Of a DNA stretch of 64,000 bases, positions 33,571 through 41,254 are shown in pieces. The stretch covers positions 1 to 64,000 of the forward strand of contig CAYHEQ010000001.1 in the NCBI GenBank assembly GCA_964355795.1, given 5' to 3'. Positions within the stretch are counted from its first letter, which is position 1. Every line of letters starts with the position of its first letter. A program made the position numbers and the translations under genes. The DNA is from CAYHEQ01 sp964355795 (GTDB taxonomy: Bacteria > Patescibacteriota > JACPGU01). The notes below the pieces were generated by a model. The model saw only the letters and a program-made list of their open reading frames with translations. It did not search any database and was not told the origin of the DNA.

Positions 33571-34207
33571 TGTCATCCAATATCCCCTGCTCCTGCGCTT
33601 TTTTGGCTTCCTCCTCTTTAATAACTGTTCTAGTAATATCCTTCTTTAAGCGCAAAGAAATGGAAAATTCTACCTTTGATTTACCGATGTCATTGACCGT
33701 TAATGAGGAGCTGATCAAGGAAGCCCCTTCAAAGAAAGAGGAATTATTGAAAGACACCAGCAGCTTGGCCACGCCCTGATAAGTTTCGGCCGAACCATTG
33801 ATTCTGACAATCCCCGCCTTGTCTATCTCAAATCGAGAAAAAGACACTGTTTTCGGTTCAACGCTCTCCACTTCTTTGAAAACAACTGACCAGAAAGGCG
33901 TTTGTTGCAGAAGAGTCAGAGCGTTCCGATTTCTTTGCGCGATAGACAGCCCTTGTTGCTCTACGCTCAAAAGGGCGGCGTTGGCCGTCTTCAGCCCAGT
34001 AATAGCGTCTTTCAACACTTCATTTTTGTTCTTGGCGGAAACTTCTAGTCCCGCGAAAAGTAGCGTCCCCAAAACGAAAATACCCACAAAAATAGCGGAA
34101 AAGACCAGCGCCATCTTGCGATTTTGCTTATCTTTTTCGCTCTCCACGAAACGAGCCGTCGGCTCTCCTACTTCATTGGTGATTTTGGAAATATCAATAT
34201 CTAACAT
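33560..34207 (-). CDS. pilN: Type IV pilus assembly protein PilN
   Basis: PilN normally couples cytoplasmic PilM to PilO. The 215-residue protein has a cytoplasmic N-terminus, one membrane helix (MALVFSAIFVGIFVLGTLLFAGL), a short coiled coil and a domain with YQGVAKLLVSFNNSSFFEGASLIS, characteristic of PilN. The conserved N-terminal PilM-binding motif is not obvious (MLDIDISKITNE), and no pilM gene is next to it. Confidence 0.83.
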   Translation of the reverse strand: MLDIDISKITNEVGEPTARFVESEKDKQNRKMALVFSAIFVGIFVLGTLLFAGLEVSAKNKNEVLKDAITGLKTANAALLSVEQQGLSIAQRNRNALTLLQQTPFWSVVFKEVESVEPKTVSFSRFEIDKAGIVRINGSAETYQGVAKLLVSFNNSSFFEGASLISSSLTVNDIGKSKVEFSISLRLKKDITRTVIKEEEAKKAQEQGILDDSNL

Positions 34208-34285
34208 TTTGTTTTTGTTTTCCTCTTACGACTTGCTCTTACTATAAATGAAAGATTTTTATTTTGCAACTATGTAATTGCTTAA

Positions 34286-34755
34286 GCGATGCGAATCTAC
34301 AAATAACATGCGAATATAGCGAATGTCTATGCGAATCAAATTTTTGTATTTAATATCCTATTGGGCTTAAGATGGCTATTTCTAAAATTAACTATCATCC
34401 CCAACTTCAAATTATTAATTTCTAGGTATCTTTTTACTTGAAAATAATCTTCTTTGTCCGCAAAATTTTTTGCTTTGCATTCTACTACTATTTTATCTTC
34501 TATGAGAAAATCCATTCTATTCCCACTGCCATCATTTAATTCTCTTTTATAAGCAACACCTTTATTCTGCAGTTCCTTCTCTATTTCATCACAATATTGT
34601 TTTTCTTTACAGAATCGCCCTAGTCTATTTTGAACTGCAAAAAATATCCCATTTATTTTGTAAGACAATTCCGGATAAATTACATCCTTCATTTATTACT
34701 TATTATTCGCATTATATTCGTAGATTCGCATGAGAATTCGCATTATTCGCATCGC
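34286..34755. mobile_element. GxxExxY cassette inside a split GCGATGCGAAT palindrome
   Basis: The left half palindrome (34286-34339) and the right half (34699-34755) are the two arms of the dispersed GCGATGC...GCATCGC repeat, separated by one small gene. In cargo-free copies (25536-25639, 48624-48730) the arms are nearly contiguous. This looks like a palindromic element with a gene at its apex. Confidence 0.7.
34336..34692 (-). CDS. GxxExxY family protein
   Basis: The 118-residue protein carries YKINGIFFAVQNRLGRFCKEKQY at the N-terminus and IEDKIVVECKAKNF, with an acidic/ECK pattern similar to PD-(D/E)XK folds. It also has QVKRYLEINNLKLGMIVNFRNSHLKPNRI, a family hallmark. The G..E..Y motif itself is degenerate here (GRFCKEKQY). 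The function of the family is unknown. Inverted repeats lie on both sides. Confidence 0.82.
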   Translation of the reverse strand: MKDVIYPELSYKINGIFFAVQNRLGRFCKEKQYCDEIEKELQNKGVAYKRELNDGSGNRMDFLIEDKIVVECKAKNFADKEDYFQVKRYLEINNLKLGMIVNFRNSHLKPNRILNTKI

Positions 34756-34758
34756 TTA

Positions 34759-36924
34759 TTACTGCCTGGCTTTGAATACTTCTTTGGCAAATCCCGGTGG
34801 CGGGGACAAGACTACTCGCGGATCGTATTGGAAATCTTCGGCTGGTTGCCAATCCAGATATTTAGGATCGTTAGGCTTTATTGAACCCTTGCAAATTGGT
34901 GGCAAGGCGTTATCGCAAGACCAGAGTAGCTCTTTCGGACCAATGTAATTGCGATAAAGTTGGAAAGCTTCTGATCGCGAAGAAACATTCCACCACCCGC
35001 TAGCGATGACCACTCCATGAATGACTAATTGTTTGTCATAAGTCTCTCCGCCACAAGCAGCGGGGGTAATAGCGCAAGAACCGCTAATAAAGCTCCCCTT
35101 TTGACCGGTATTGGCTTTGTCAGAATAGATGAAGAATACGCCCTCCAGCCTTCCTACCCTCGGACTGACATTGACATTGCCATTTTTGACAATGAAGCCC
35201 ACCATATCTTTGTTTTTGTTCTCGTATTGCAGACTGTCGTTAATAGAAAGATCGCCATCAACAACAACCGTTCCTCTGCCACGCAGGGTCATCGGCGAAC
35301 CGCTATTGTTACCTATCGTCAAACCGTCACTATAATAAAGAGCGCCTCCTTCAGGGATATTGGTGGGATTGAGGTCTATTGTCGCGCTAGTGAGACTACC
35401 TTTGCCATAACTAGTTTTGGCTATTTTGGCGCCATTAATTAGTTTCGTCCGACTTTTTTCTATAATTCCGCAAGCCGAATTTTCTTGACAGACTTTGTCT
35501 TCATCTAGACCAAAACTGGAAGGACTATTAGAGCTGATGCCGTATGCGCCCACCGTCCAATCGCTCGCTGATTTTGATTGAGACGCTATATTGCCACCAG
35601 AACCGATGATGTAGAGAACGCTAGAAGGATTTCTCAAGTTCACTCCCTTGCGACCAAAAACGCTACCCCCGGTGGATTCTTTGAGGAAAGAATAAGTAAC
35701 GATGTCTATGTCTGTTTTGGTAGTTTGCTCTGTCCCCGTCGTAAAGGTCGCGGTATTGGTAATTACTGAATTGGCTGTCACCTCTTTGGCAATAGTTACT
35801 TCTACTTCAAAATGATAATTGGTGGCGTGGACCAAAGAATTGATCGTTATGGACAAAGAATTAGTCCCCGCAGTAGCGACGCTATAACTAGCGGAAATGA
35901 TGTTAGCGCTTTTTACCCTGATACCCTTGATGGCAGACGCTGGCGTAACCGTATCGTTGATGGTCAAAGTTCCTCCATCGGTAATATTATCCACCGCTAC
36001 ATCAAGATCGTAAGTGGTGGTGAAATCAATGCCCGGATTAATGAGGAGAGAAGTATCGTCGCTTTTACTCGCTGTTATCAGAGCCGACATCGGACTGATG
36101 AGCAAGACTTCCGCCGCCGAGTATTGCCAATGAATCTTGTCTTCAGAAATAGCGGCTACTCCTTTGACTAAATACATGGCGGGATCAACCAAGGAGTTGC
36201 CCTTGTTGTCAAAAACTAGCGCTTCCGCCGTAGAACGATCAATATTTTTGAGATCGGACATTTTGTAAAAAGTGAGCGCGAGATTAGTCGTAGAATTGGC
36301 AAAAACAGTAAATCTCCTTCCCTCTTTCGGTTGCGGAACATAATATTGAACGCCTCCGATGGTTATCGTATCAGATCCGCCACTATCCACGGAGATGAAG
36401 TGTGTGCCGACTTTCAGATTAGAAATATTAAAATTCCCACTAGTAGGCGTGGCCGTTACCCCATCTATCAAAAGAGGGGCGATGATCGGACCGCTGTCGC
36501 TATTTTTCATCTCAATGCTGGCCGATCCCAAACCGATTGCTTCCGTAGCTGTCAACATTACTGTCTTGGAAATTTCCGCGCTAGCACCATTGATGCAAAG
36601 TAATTTGTAGATGGCCGAACCTTGCGGAACAAAAGTTTTCACTACTCCAAGAGGAGCGCCCCAACTACTGACGATAGTGGCGCCTAAGTCATCTATAATC
36701 CTGCATGAAGTAGCGCTGGAAACAGTGTAATAGAGAGTTATTGGGTCCATCGGGTTTTTGATAGTGACATTTTTGAATGGCAGACCGCTAATACCATCAA
36801 AAACAAATTTCGTGATCGTCGGCTCGCCGACCGCCCGCGCGGAAGTGGCGCCAAAAATAATCCCCGCTACCAACGCTGGGAGAAAAACTAGCCCGAAAAT
36901 AATGGATGAATATCTTTTGTTCAT
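34759..36924 (-). CDS. Large exported protein of unknown function (pilus-associated type)
   Basis: This 721-residue protein has a signal peptide (FGLVFLPALVAGIIFGATSARA) and several beta-rich domains. The C-terminal third contains MVGFIVKNGNVNVSPRVGRLEGVFFIYSD and VIHGVVIASGWWNVSSRSEAFQLYRN, ending VVLSPPPGFAKEVFKARQ. Proteins with this type of C-terminus often accompany type IV pilus genes in candidate-phyla genomes, from my general familiarity with the group. Pilus-tip or surface display is plausible. It lies between the GxxExxY cassette and the secreted-protein island. Confidence 0.65.
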   Translation of the reverse strand: MNKRYSSIIFGLVFLPALVAGIIFGATSARAVGEPTITKFVFDGISGLPFKNVTIKNPMDPITLYYTVSSATSCRIIDDLGATIVSSWGAPLGVVKTFVPQGSAIYKLLCINGASAEISKTVMLTATEAIGLGSASIEMKNSDSGPIIAPLLIDGVTATPTSGNFNISNLKVGTHFISVDSGGSDTITIGGVQYYVPQPKEGRRFTVFANSTTNLALTFYKMSDLKNIDRSTAEALVFDNKGNSLVDPAMYLVKGVAAISEDKIHWQYSAAEVLLISPMSALITASKSDDTSLLINPGIDFTTTYDLDVAVDNITDGGTLTINDTVTPASAIKGIRVKSANIISASYSVATAGTNSLSITINSLVHATNYHFEVEVTIAKEVTANSVITNTATFTTGTEQTTKTDIDIVTYSFLKESTGGSVFGRKGVNLRNPSSVLYIIGSGGNIASQSKSASDWTVGAYGISSNSPSSFGLDEDKVCQENSACGIIEKSRTKLINGAKIAKTSYGKGSLTSATIDLNPTNIPEGGALYYSDGLTIGNNSGSPMTLRGRGTVVVDGDLSINDSLQYENKNKDMVGFIVKNGNVNVSPRVGRLEGVFFIYSDKANTGQKGSFISGSCAITPAACGGETYDKQLVIHGVVIASGWWNVSSRSEAFQLYRNYIGPKELLWSCDNALPPICKGSIKPNDPKYLDWQPAEDFQYDPRVVLSPPPGFAKEVFKARQ

Positions 36925-36952
36925 TTGAATTTTGACTTTATGGTTCCTCGTC

Positions 36953-37039
36953 CGAGGTTCGACCTTAGCTTCTAAATTTCTCCGAAGTCTCCGTCCGAGG
37001 TTCGACCTTAACTTCTAAACTTCTCCAAGGTCGAACCTC
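36953..37039. repeat. Two palindromes of the GAGGTTCGACCT family
   Basis: A degenerate copy (36953-36989) is followed by a good copy (36997-37039) with the TAACTTCTAAACTTCTCC loop. They fill most of the gap upstream of the 721-residue exported protein gene. Confidence 0.75.
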
Positions 37040-37109
37040 TTTACCCCTGTTTTTCTGTTTTTTTTAATTTTATTCAATCTGCAATCTGAAATCTAGAATC
37101 TGCAATTCT

Positions 37110-37865
37110 CTATGGCGCCTTTACCTTGAATTTAACCGAACTCTCCCCCGGTGTGGCGGTATATGAATTCCAAAGCAATTCGTTGCTGGTAGACGAAAGG
37201 GTAAAACCTGTTCCATCGACTATCGTAGCCTTAGTTTTATCAAACATGCTTGGCAGGACGTATCTCAAATTAACAATCTTGTCCACCGACCCCTGATTGG
37301 TAACGCGCAAAGTATAGGTGATGAATCCACCCTTGAAAGATGTCGCATTACCGCCTCCCGCGTCTCCCTCCGCTTCCACATAAACCAAGACGCCTTTGGG
37401 ATAATTGTAAGAGTCGGTATAAGTATATTCTACAGGTTCAATGACGCCTCCTTGAGGGATAAGATTGACGCTAAAATTGGCCGTTAAAGTAGTACTGCCT
37501 TGACCAAAAGTGAAGGTCGCAGAACTAGCAAGGGTATTAGAGAGATTGCCATAAATAGGGCTAGAAGTAAAAGTCCAACCAGAAAAAACATAACCAGAAT
37601 TAGCAGTAGCCTTAATTTCTTTGGTAGAACCACCCACTCCTGTTGTTGCTCCGCCAGTTATAGCTACCGTCCCGCCAGCCACTGGATTGACGACAAGAGT
37701 CAACGTGTAATTAGCCACACAAAGATTGGGCATTATGGCGCAGAGACTCGTCGCCACTGGTGGCACCATGGCCGATACCCCACCGGTCAAAAGCAAAATC
37801 AACCCTGCCGCCATACCAGCAAAAATTGTCTTCCTCCGCAAATTATTTATGCTCTTTTTAATCAT
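37110..37865 (-). CDS. Exported protein with InlB-type repeat and DUF11-like domain
   Basis: The 251-residue protein has an N-terminal hydrophobic segment (FAGMAAGLILLLTGGVSAM), then an InlB B-type repeat (about 50-130: YTLTLVVNPVAGGTVAITGG, ANSGYVFSGWTF, FTFGQGSTTLTANF). A DUF11-like domain with the VTNQGSVDKIVNLRYVLP core follows. There is no C-terminal anchor. The repeat closely resembles that in the 860-residue protein at 41255, suggesting paralogy within the island. Confidence 0.75.
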   Translation of the reverse strand: MIKKSINNLRRKTIFAGMAAGLILLLTGGVSAMVPPVATSLCAIMPNLCVANYTLTLVVNPVAGGTVAITGGATTGVGGSTKEIKATANSGYVFSGWTFTSSPIYGNLSNTLASSATFTFGQGSTTLTANFSVNLIPQGGVIEPVEYTYTDSYNYPKGVLVYVEAEGDAGGGNATSFKGGFITYTLRVTNQGSVDKIVNLRYVLPSMFDKTKATIVDGTGFTLSSTSNELLWNSYTATPGESSVKFKVKAP

Positions 37866-37887
37866 TTTAATTGTTAGTTTCGCGTCC

Positions 37888-37949
37888 GAGGTTCAACCTT
37901 AGCTCCTAAACTTCTCCACTTGTCCGCCTCTGGAGGAAGGTTGAACCTC
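37888..37949. repeat. Palindrome, GAGGTTCAACCTT variant
   Basis: The arms GAGGTTCAACCTT and AAGGTTGAACCTC differ from the main family by compensating C-to-A and G-to-T changes, so the stem is kept. The loop is longer than usual. Confidence 0.75.
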
Positions 37950-37971
37950 TTAATTCTTGTTTGCGCTTTCC

Positions 37972-38484
37972 TTACGGCGCTATCGTCCCGGTAACTGTCC
38001 ATTGATTTGGTATTTGAACATAAGCAGTTGCGTTTGCCTTCTCATTACATCCCGAACCTGATACTATTTGGCCACCAACTGCTGAATATAGCCCCTGAAC
38101 AGCTGCGCAATTTTGACCAGCAGCGACAAAAGTGGCAGGAGTATTAAAGCTAGTAAATGCGCCATTTGTTGCCCCGGCAATAACATTGCCACTCCAACTC
38201 CCACTAGGCACTGTCCATGTTTCAGTTATGGTAGTTGTCGAGCCAGTAACTCCCCCTGTAACTGTCCATTCGGCTGGCCCTAACGATATCGTCGCCGCTG
38301 TATTACCTGGGCCCGAATTGGGTATAGGAATATTCCTCCACGTCTTCACAATCCAAGTGAAAGAATACCCCGTTGCCGCTTGGGCTCTCTGATTTTGTGT
38401 TCCCCAAGCCACTACCGCGACGACGATAAGAACGATGCCAATGATAAAAAGCGCTAGGCTTTTTTTGTCCAAAGTTTTTGTCAT
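37972..38484 (-). CDS. Exported protein sharing its leader with the PKD surface protein
   Basis: From the ATG at 38484, preceded by GAGGAGGAAA, the product has 170 residues. Its first 35 or so residues (MTKTLDKKSLALFIIGIVLI... ending AWGTQNQ-AQAAT) are nearly the same as those of the 860-residue protein at 41255, so the two probably share an export route. The mature part is a small Thr/Val-rich beta domain with two cysteines. No family is recognised. Confidence 0.65.
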   Translation of the reverse strand: MTKTLDKKSLALFIIGIVLIVVAVVAWGTQNQRAQAATGYSFTWIVKTWRNIPIPNSGPGNTAATISLGPAEWTVTGGVTGSTTTITETWTVPSGSWSGNVIAGATNGAFTSFNTPATFVAAGQNCAAVQGLYSAVGGQIVSGSGCNEKANATAYVQIPNQWTVTGTIAP

Positions 38485-38589
38485 ATTTTCCTCCTCGCAC
38501 ACTTTAATTTTAATATAAATTCCTTATCCGACTTCTAATTTTTTATTTTTTTAATTTTCTTGTCCCGCGAAACCTTTGGCGAAGTGGGA

Positions 38590-38829
38590 TTACTTTTTTA
38601 GCCCTTCCCCCGCTATAGGTCCCGGCATTTGACTCGTTTCAAAGCCATAAGTCGTTTCCCCCTTCTTCTTCGCCTCCTCTATCGCCAGATTTCTTTTAAT
38701 CATATCCGGCGTGCCGGCTATCGGTGACTTACTTCGTAACCGTATCTCGTTATACGCCACCACTCCCAGCAAAACGACTCCGACCGCAAGAGTGATGATA
38801 GCAATATGGCGAAAAGTTATTTCTTTCAT
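38590..38829 (-). CDS. Small single-pass membrane protein
   Basis: This 79-residue protein, from the ATG at 38829, has one membrane helix (IAIITLAVGVVLLGVVAYNEI) and a polar C-terminal tail ending MPGPIAGEGLKK. Upstream in-frame codons belong to the adjacent palindrome, so I do not use the longer start. No family is recognised. Confidence 0.55.
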   Translation of the reverse strand: MKEITFRHIAIITLAVGVVLLGVVAYNEIRLRSKSPIAGTPDMIKRNLAIEEAKKKGETTYGFETSQMPGPIAGEGLKK

Positions 38830-38853
38830 ACTAAATTTTAATTTCTCCAATCC

Positions 38854-38958
38854 GAGGCTCAACCTCAAAGGATGCCCAGAGGTTGAACCTCTTTACCCTA
38901 GATGGTTTCCTGTCCGAGGTTCAACCTTAGCTTCCAAACTTCCCCAAGGTTGAACCTC
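38854..38958. repeat. Two palindromes of the GAGGTTCAACCT variant
   Basis: Copy 38854-38891 shares the AAAGGATGCCCA loop with the mfd and 26587 copies (opposite orientation). Copy 38916-38958 has the TTCCAAACTTCCCC loop. Both have stem-preserving base changes relative to the GTTCGACC form. Confidence 0.8.
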
Positions 38959-39021
38959 TGACCAATAATTTTTGTCTTCCGCGTAAGTCTGCGTTAAGTC
39001 TGCGTCCGTCCGCGGTCGGCG

Positions 39022-39678
39022 CTACTGCGCGACTCCCTGTCCCAATCCATCATACAATTTATAATCGTCACTACAAGTGGTCAAGATTTCTGCCGTGGAT
39101 TTGTGAGCGTAATTGGTTTGCGTTTTGTCAATCACCGTCCCGATGCCGTAAAGCAATTTAGCCGATAGTGGGTCGCAAACGGACTTAATTATGAATTCGG
39201 CAATCGCTGTATTGCCACCATATGTCGCCGTAACTATTATTTTCTTGCCAGGCACAGAATCGGGACCCAATTTGATGAAAGCTCTAGAATAAGAATCAAT
39301 AGAAGATACTTCAGGGTTAGCCGTCAAAGAAGTCGTGCTCCCACCAGGTGATTTATAAAAATTAGCATCGAACTCAACATCTGTTTTCGGCAAAAAAGAA
39401 GCTCCTGTAACCTGCGAAATATCCCATTCATACGTGACTGTTGGCCCTTTAATTGGCAGTCCGGCACCAAGGTTGTCTGTCGTCTGCACTACTAGCTGTA
39501 ATACTTGCCCCGGCTGAACATCACAACTACTAGGATCATTACACCCGACGACAGTCGCGCTAACACTTTCGATGGCAAAGGGAGTCCTCCCATTATTTTT
39601 GAAAGCAAAAACTCCTGCGACCATAATGACAATGACCACAACAAACACTCCTATTTTTTTTATTCTGTTTTTTATCAT
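39022..39678 (-). CDS. Unknown exported protein, Ig-like
   Basis: The 218-residue protein has an N-terminal anchor (IGVFVVVIVIMVAGVFAF), then a beta-rich domain of about 110 residues (CNDPSSCDVQPGQVLQLVVQT... KKIIVTATYGGNTAIAEFIIKS) resembling an Ig-like or invasin-type fold. A short C-terminal part has two cysteines. No enzyme motif is visible. It is part of the run of exported proteins between the pilus cluster and the tRNA cluster. Confidence 0.6.
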   Translation of the reverse strand: MIKNRIKKIGVFVVVIVIMVAGVFAFKNNGRTPFAIESVSATVVGCNDPSSCDVQPGQVLQLVVQTTDNLGAGLPIKGPTVTYEWDISQVTGASFLPKTDVEFDANFYKSPGGSTTSLTANPEVSSIDSYSRAFIKLGPDSVPGKKIIVTATYGGNTAIAEFIIKSVCDPLSAKLLYGIGTVIDKTQTNYAHKSTAEILTTCSDDYKLYDGLGQGVAQ

Positions 39679-39716
39679 AATATTCTCTGCCTTTATCTAA
39701 AAATCTAAAACCTAAT

Positions 39717-40616
39717 TTATTTTACTGGCACCAATTTTATCGGATTATTATACTGATCCAACAAACTTTGCAAAAATGGATCTTGAGGATTTTGCGCCAA
39801 ACCATCTTTTAAGACCAGCTTCGCTCCCGCAATATCTTTCTGACTATGCAACATAGTGGCCAAACCATAATAAGCGGCCACTAATTTCGCGTCCAGCCTG
39901 ATAGCTTCTCGATATTGTTTCTCGGCCGCCTCGTATTTTTCCTGACTACTCAAGACATTAGCAAAATTGTTGTGGTAAATAGCGACAGAAGGCTCTTTGG
40001 CCACTACTTGCCCCCAAGTTTCTACAGCCTTGGTGAGATTACCAACATTTTGGTAAAGTGAAGCTAATGTCGCCAAATCCTCCGCGCTGACAGCTGATTT
40101 TTCCAAAATCGTCGTCGCCTCCACATACCTCTTCAGTCTTTCTTCTGGTGTCAGGGTTCGGCCACTATCTGCGTCCACACCCATCCCCGCTTCTTGGATA
40201 GTCTGTTGAAGAGTTTTTTGCGTATCAGAACCAATGATATTTTCCCTGATAGTCGTGAGGTAGAAAGAGCCCGCAATGCCAGCTATGATGATAACCAGTA
40301 AAGTTGCCCCCAAGAAAATCCCTATTCTCCTGCGGTATCGCGGTATCTGCAAACGCGAGATATCCACCACCCGCACCGTCCCGGGCTCGGCAAAATTATG
40401 CACCAAAATCTCCCCTTGCCGAAGCTTACCAACAACCACTTTTTTGTTTTTTCGCGCACCTTGATTTTTTCTAATAATCTTGCGCGACCCTCCGAAACTT
40501 GCTACTCGCGAGACAGGAATAGTAGTTCCGTGAGCGAGTAAGCGTGAAGGACGGGTTGGTTTTACTACCTTTTTTGGCTTCAGTTTCTCTTTTTGTTTGC
40601 GTTTTTTGATTGACAT
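39717..40616 (-). CDS. Membrane-anchored TPR protein
   Basis: In this 299-residue protein a basic N-terminus (about 1-100) is followed by one membrane helix (IGIFLGATLLVIIIAGIAGSFYL) and an extracytoplasmic part with three to four TPR units (about 175-285: AVEKWG-like, AIYHNNFANVLSSQEKYEAAEKQYREAIRLD, VAAYYGLATMLHSQKD). TPRs mediate protein interactions, so it may scaffold the exported proteins encoded around it. A related TPR protein is at 43850 and another at 47921. Confidence 0.75.
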   Translation of the reverse strand: MSIKKRKQKEKLKPKKVVKPTRPSRLLAHGTTIPVSRVASFGGSRKIIRKNQGARKNKKVVVGKLRQGEILVHNFAEPGTVRVVDISRLQIPRYRRRIGIFLGATLLVIIIAGIAGSFYLTTIRENIIGSDTQKTLQQTIQEAGMGVDADSGRTLTPEERLKRYVEATTILEKSAVSAEDLATLASLYQNVGNLTKAVETWGQVVAKEPSVAIYHNNFANVLSSQEKYEAAEKQYREAIRLDAKLVAAYYGLATMLHSQKDIAGAKLVLKDGLAQNPQDPFLQSLLDQYNNPIKLVPVK

Positions 40617-40638
40617 ATATTTCTTTATTTTTTATTTT

Positions 40639-40706
40639 TCCCGACGCACTATATTTTTTAATATAATGAAGTCGGGATCCCGATTTCGCGATAGCGAACA
40701 TCGGGA
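40639..40706. repeat. Twin-hairpin palindrome, TCCCGAC family, second copy
   Basis: Nearly identical to 13970-14037 (one or two differences). It lies between the TPR gene and a small coiled-coil gene. Confidence 0.8.
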
Positions 40707-40720
40707 CTTATTTTCTTGAC

Positions 40721-41113
40721 TTATCGTAAAACTGGAGAAGCTTCCATCGATTTTATTTCTTTAATGTCTTTAGAATTAAAAATTTTCTTCTCTCCAAGCT
40801 TATCCACTACTTTTTCTAATTTTTCGTCCCTTTTCCTCATCATAACAATCAAATCGCTCTTCAAATTAATCATTTTGTCTGTCATGAAACTCTTGGTGAC
40901 CATTTGATTCCTTACGCTATCTATATCGGCTTGCAGATCAGTTTTGACGGCTTGCAGATCAGTTTTGACACTCTGCAGGTCAGTTTTTACACCCTGAAGA
41001 TCGGTTTTTATTTCCTTAATATCCCCATGAATACCGCCAAATTGATCAGTAAGGAAATCCATGAATTTCTCATCATTCATGATGCTAGATTGTTTGGTAT
41101 TTTCTCCTGTCAT
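40721..41113 (-). CDS. Small coiled-coil protein with KTDLQ repeats
   Basis: This 130-residue soluble protein has four near-perfect heptads (IKTDLQG, VKTDLQS, VKTDLQA, VKTDLQA) at about residues 38-65. They are encoded by a 21-bp tandem DNA repeat and flanked by heptad-like sequence (IDSVRNQMVTKSFMTDKMINLKSDLIVMMRKRDEKLEKVVDKL). A long oligomeric coiled coil is likely. It resembles small coiled-coil proteins common in candidate phyla; the role is unknown. Confidence 0.65.
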   Translation of the reverse strand: MTGENTKQSSIMNDEKFMDFLTDQFGGIHGDIKEIKTDLQGVKTDLQSVKTDLQAVKTDLQADIDSVRNQMVTKSFMTDKMINLKSDLIVMMRKRDEKLEKVVDKLGEKKIFNSKDIKEIKSMEASPVLR

Positions 41114-41254
41114 TTTATTTTCTTAATTTTCGCACACCATAATATTTTTACAATAGTCTGTGCGACCCTCCGAAACGCAACCTATTTGCAAATTTCTGAT
41201 ATTCAGAATATTGCAAGAGGTTAAGTGAAGGATGGGTTTATTTTTTTAGCCCCA

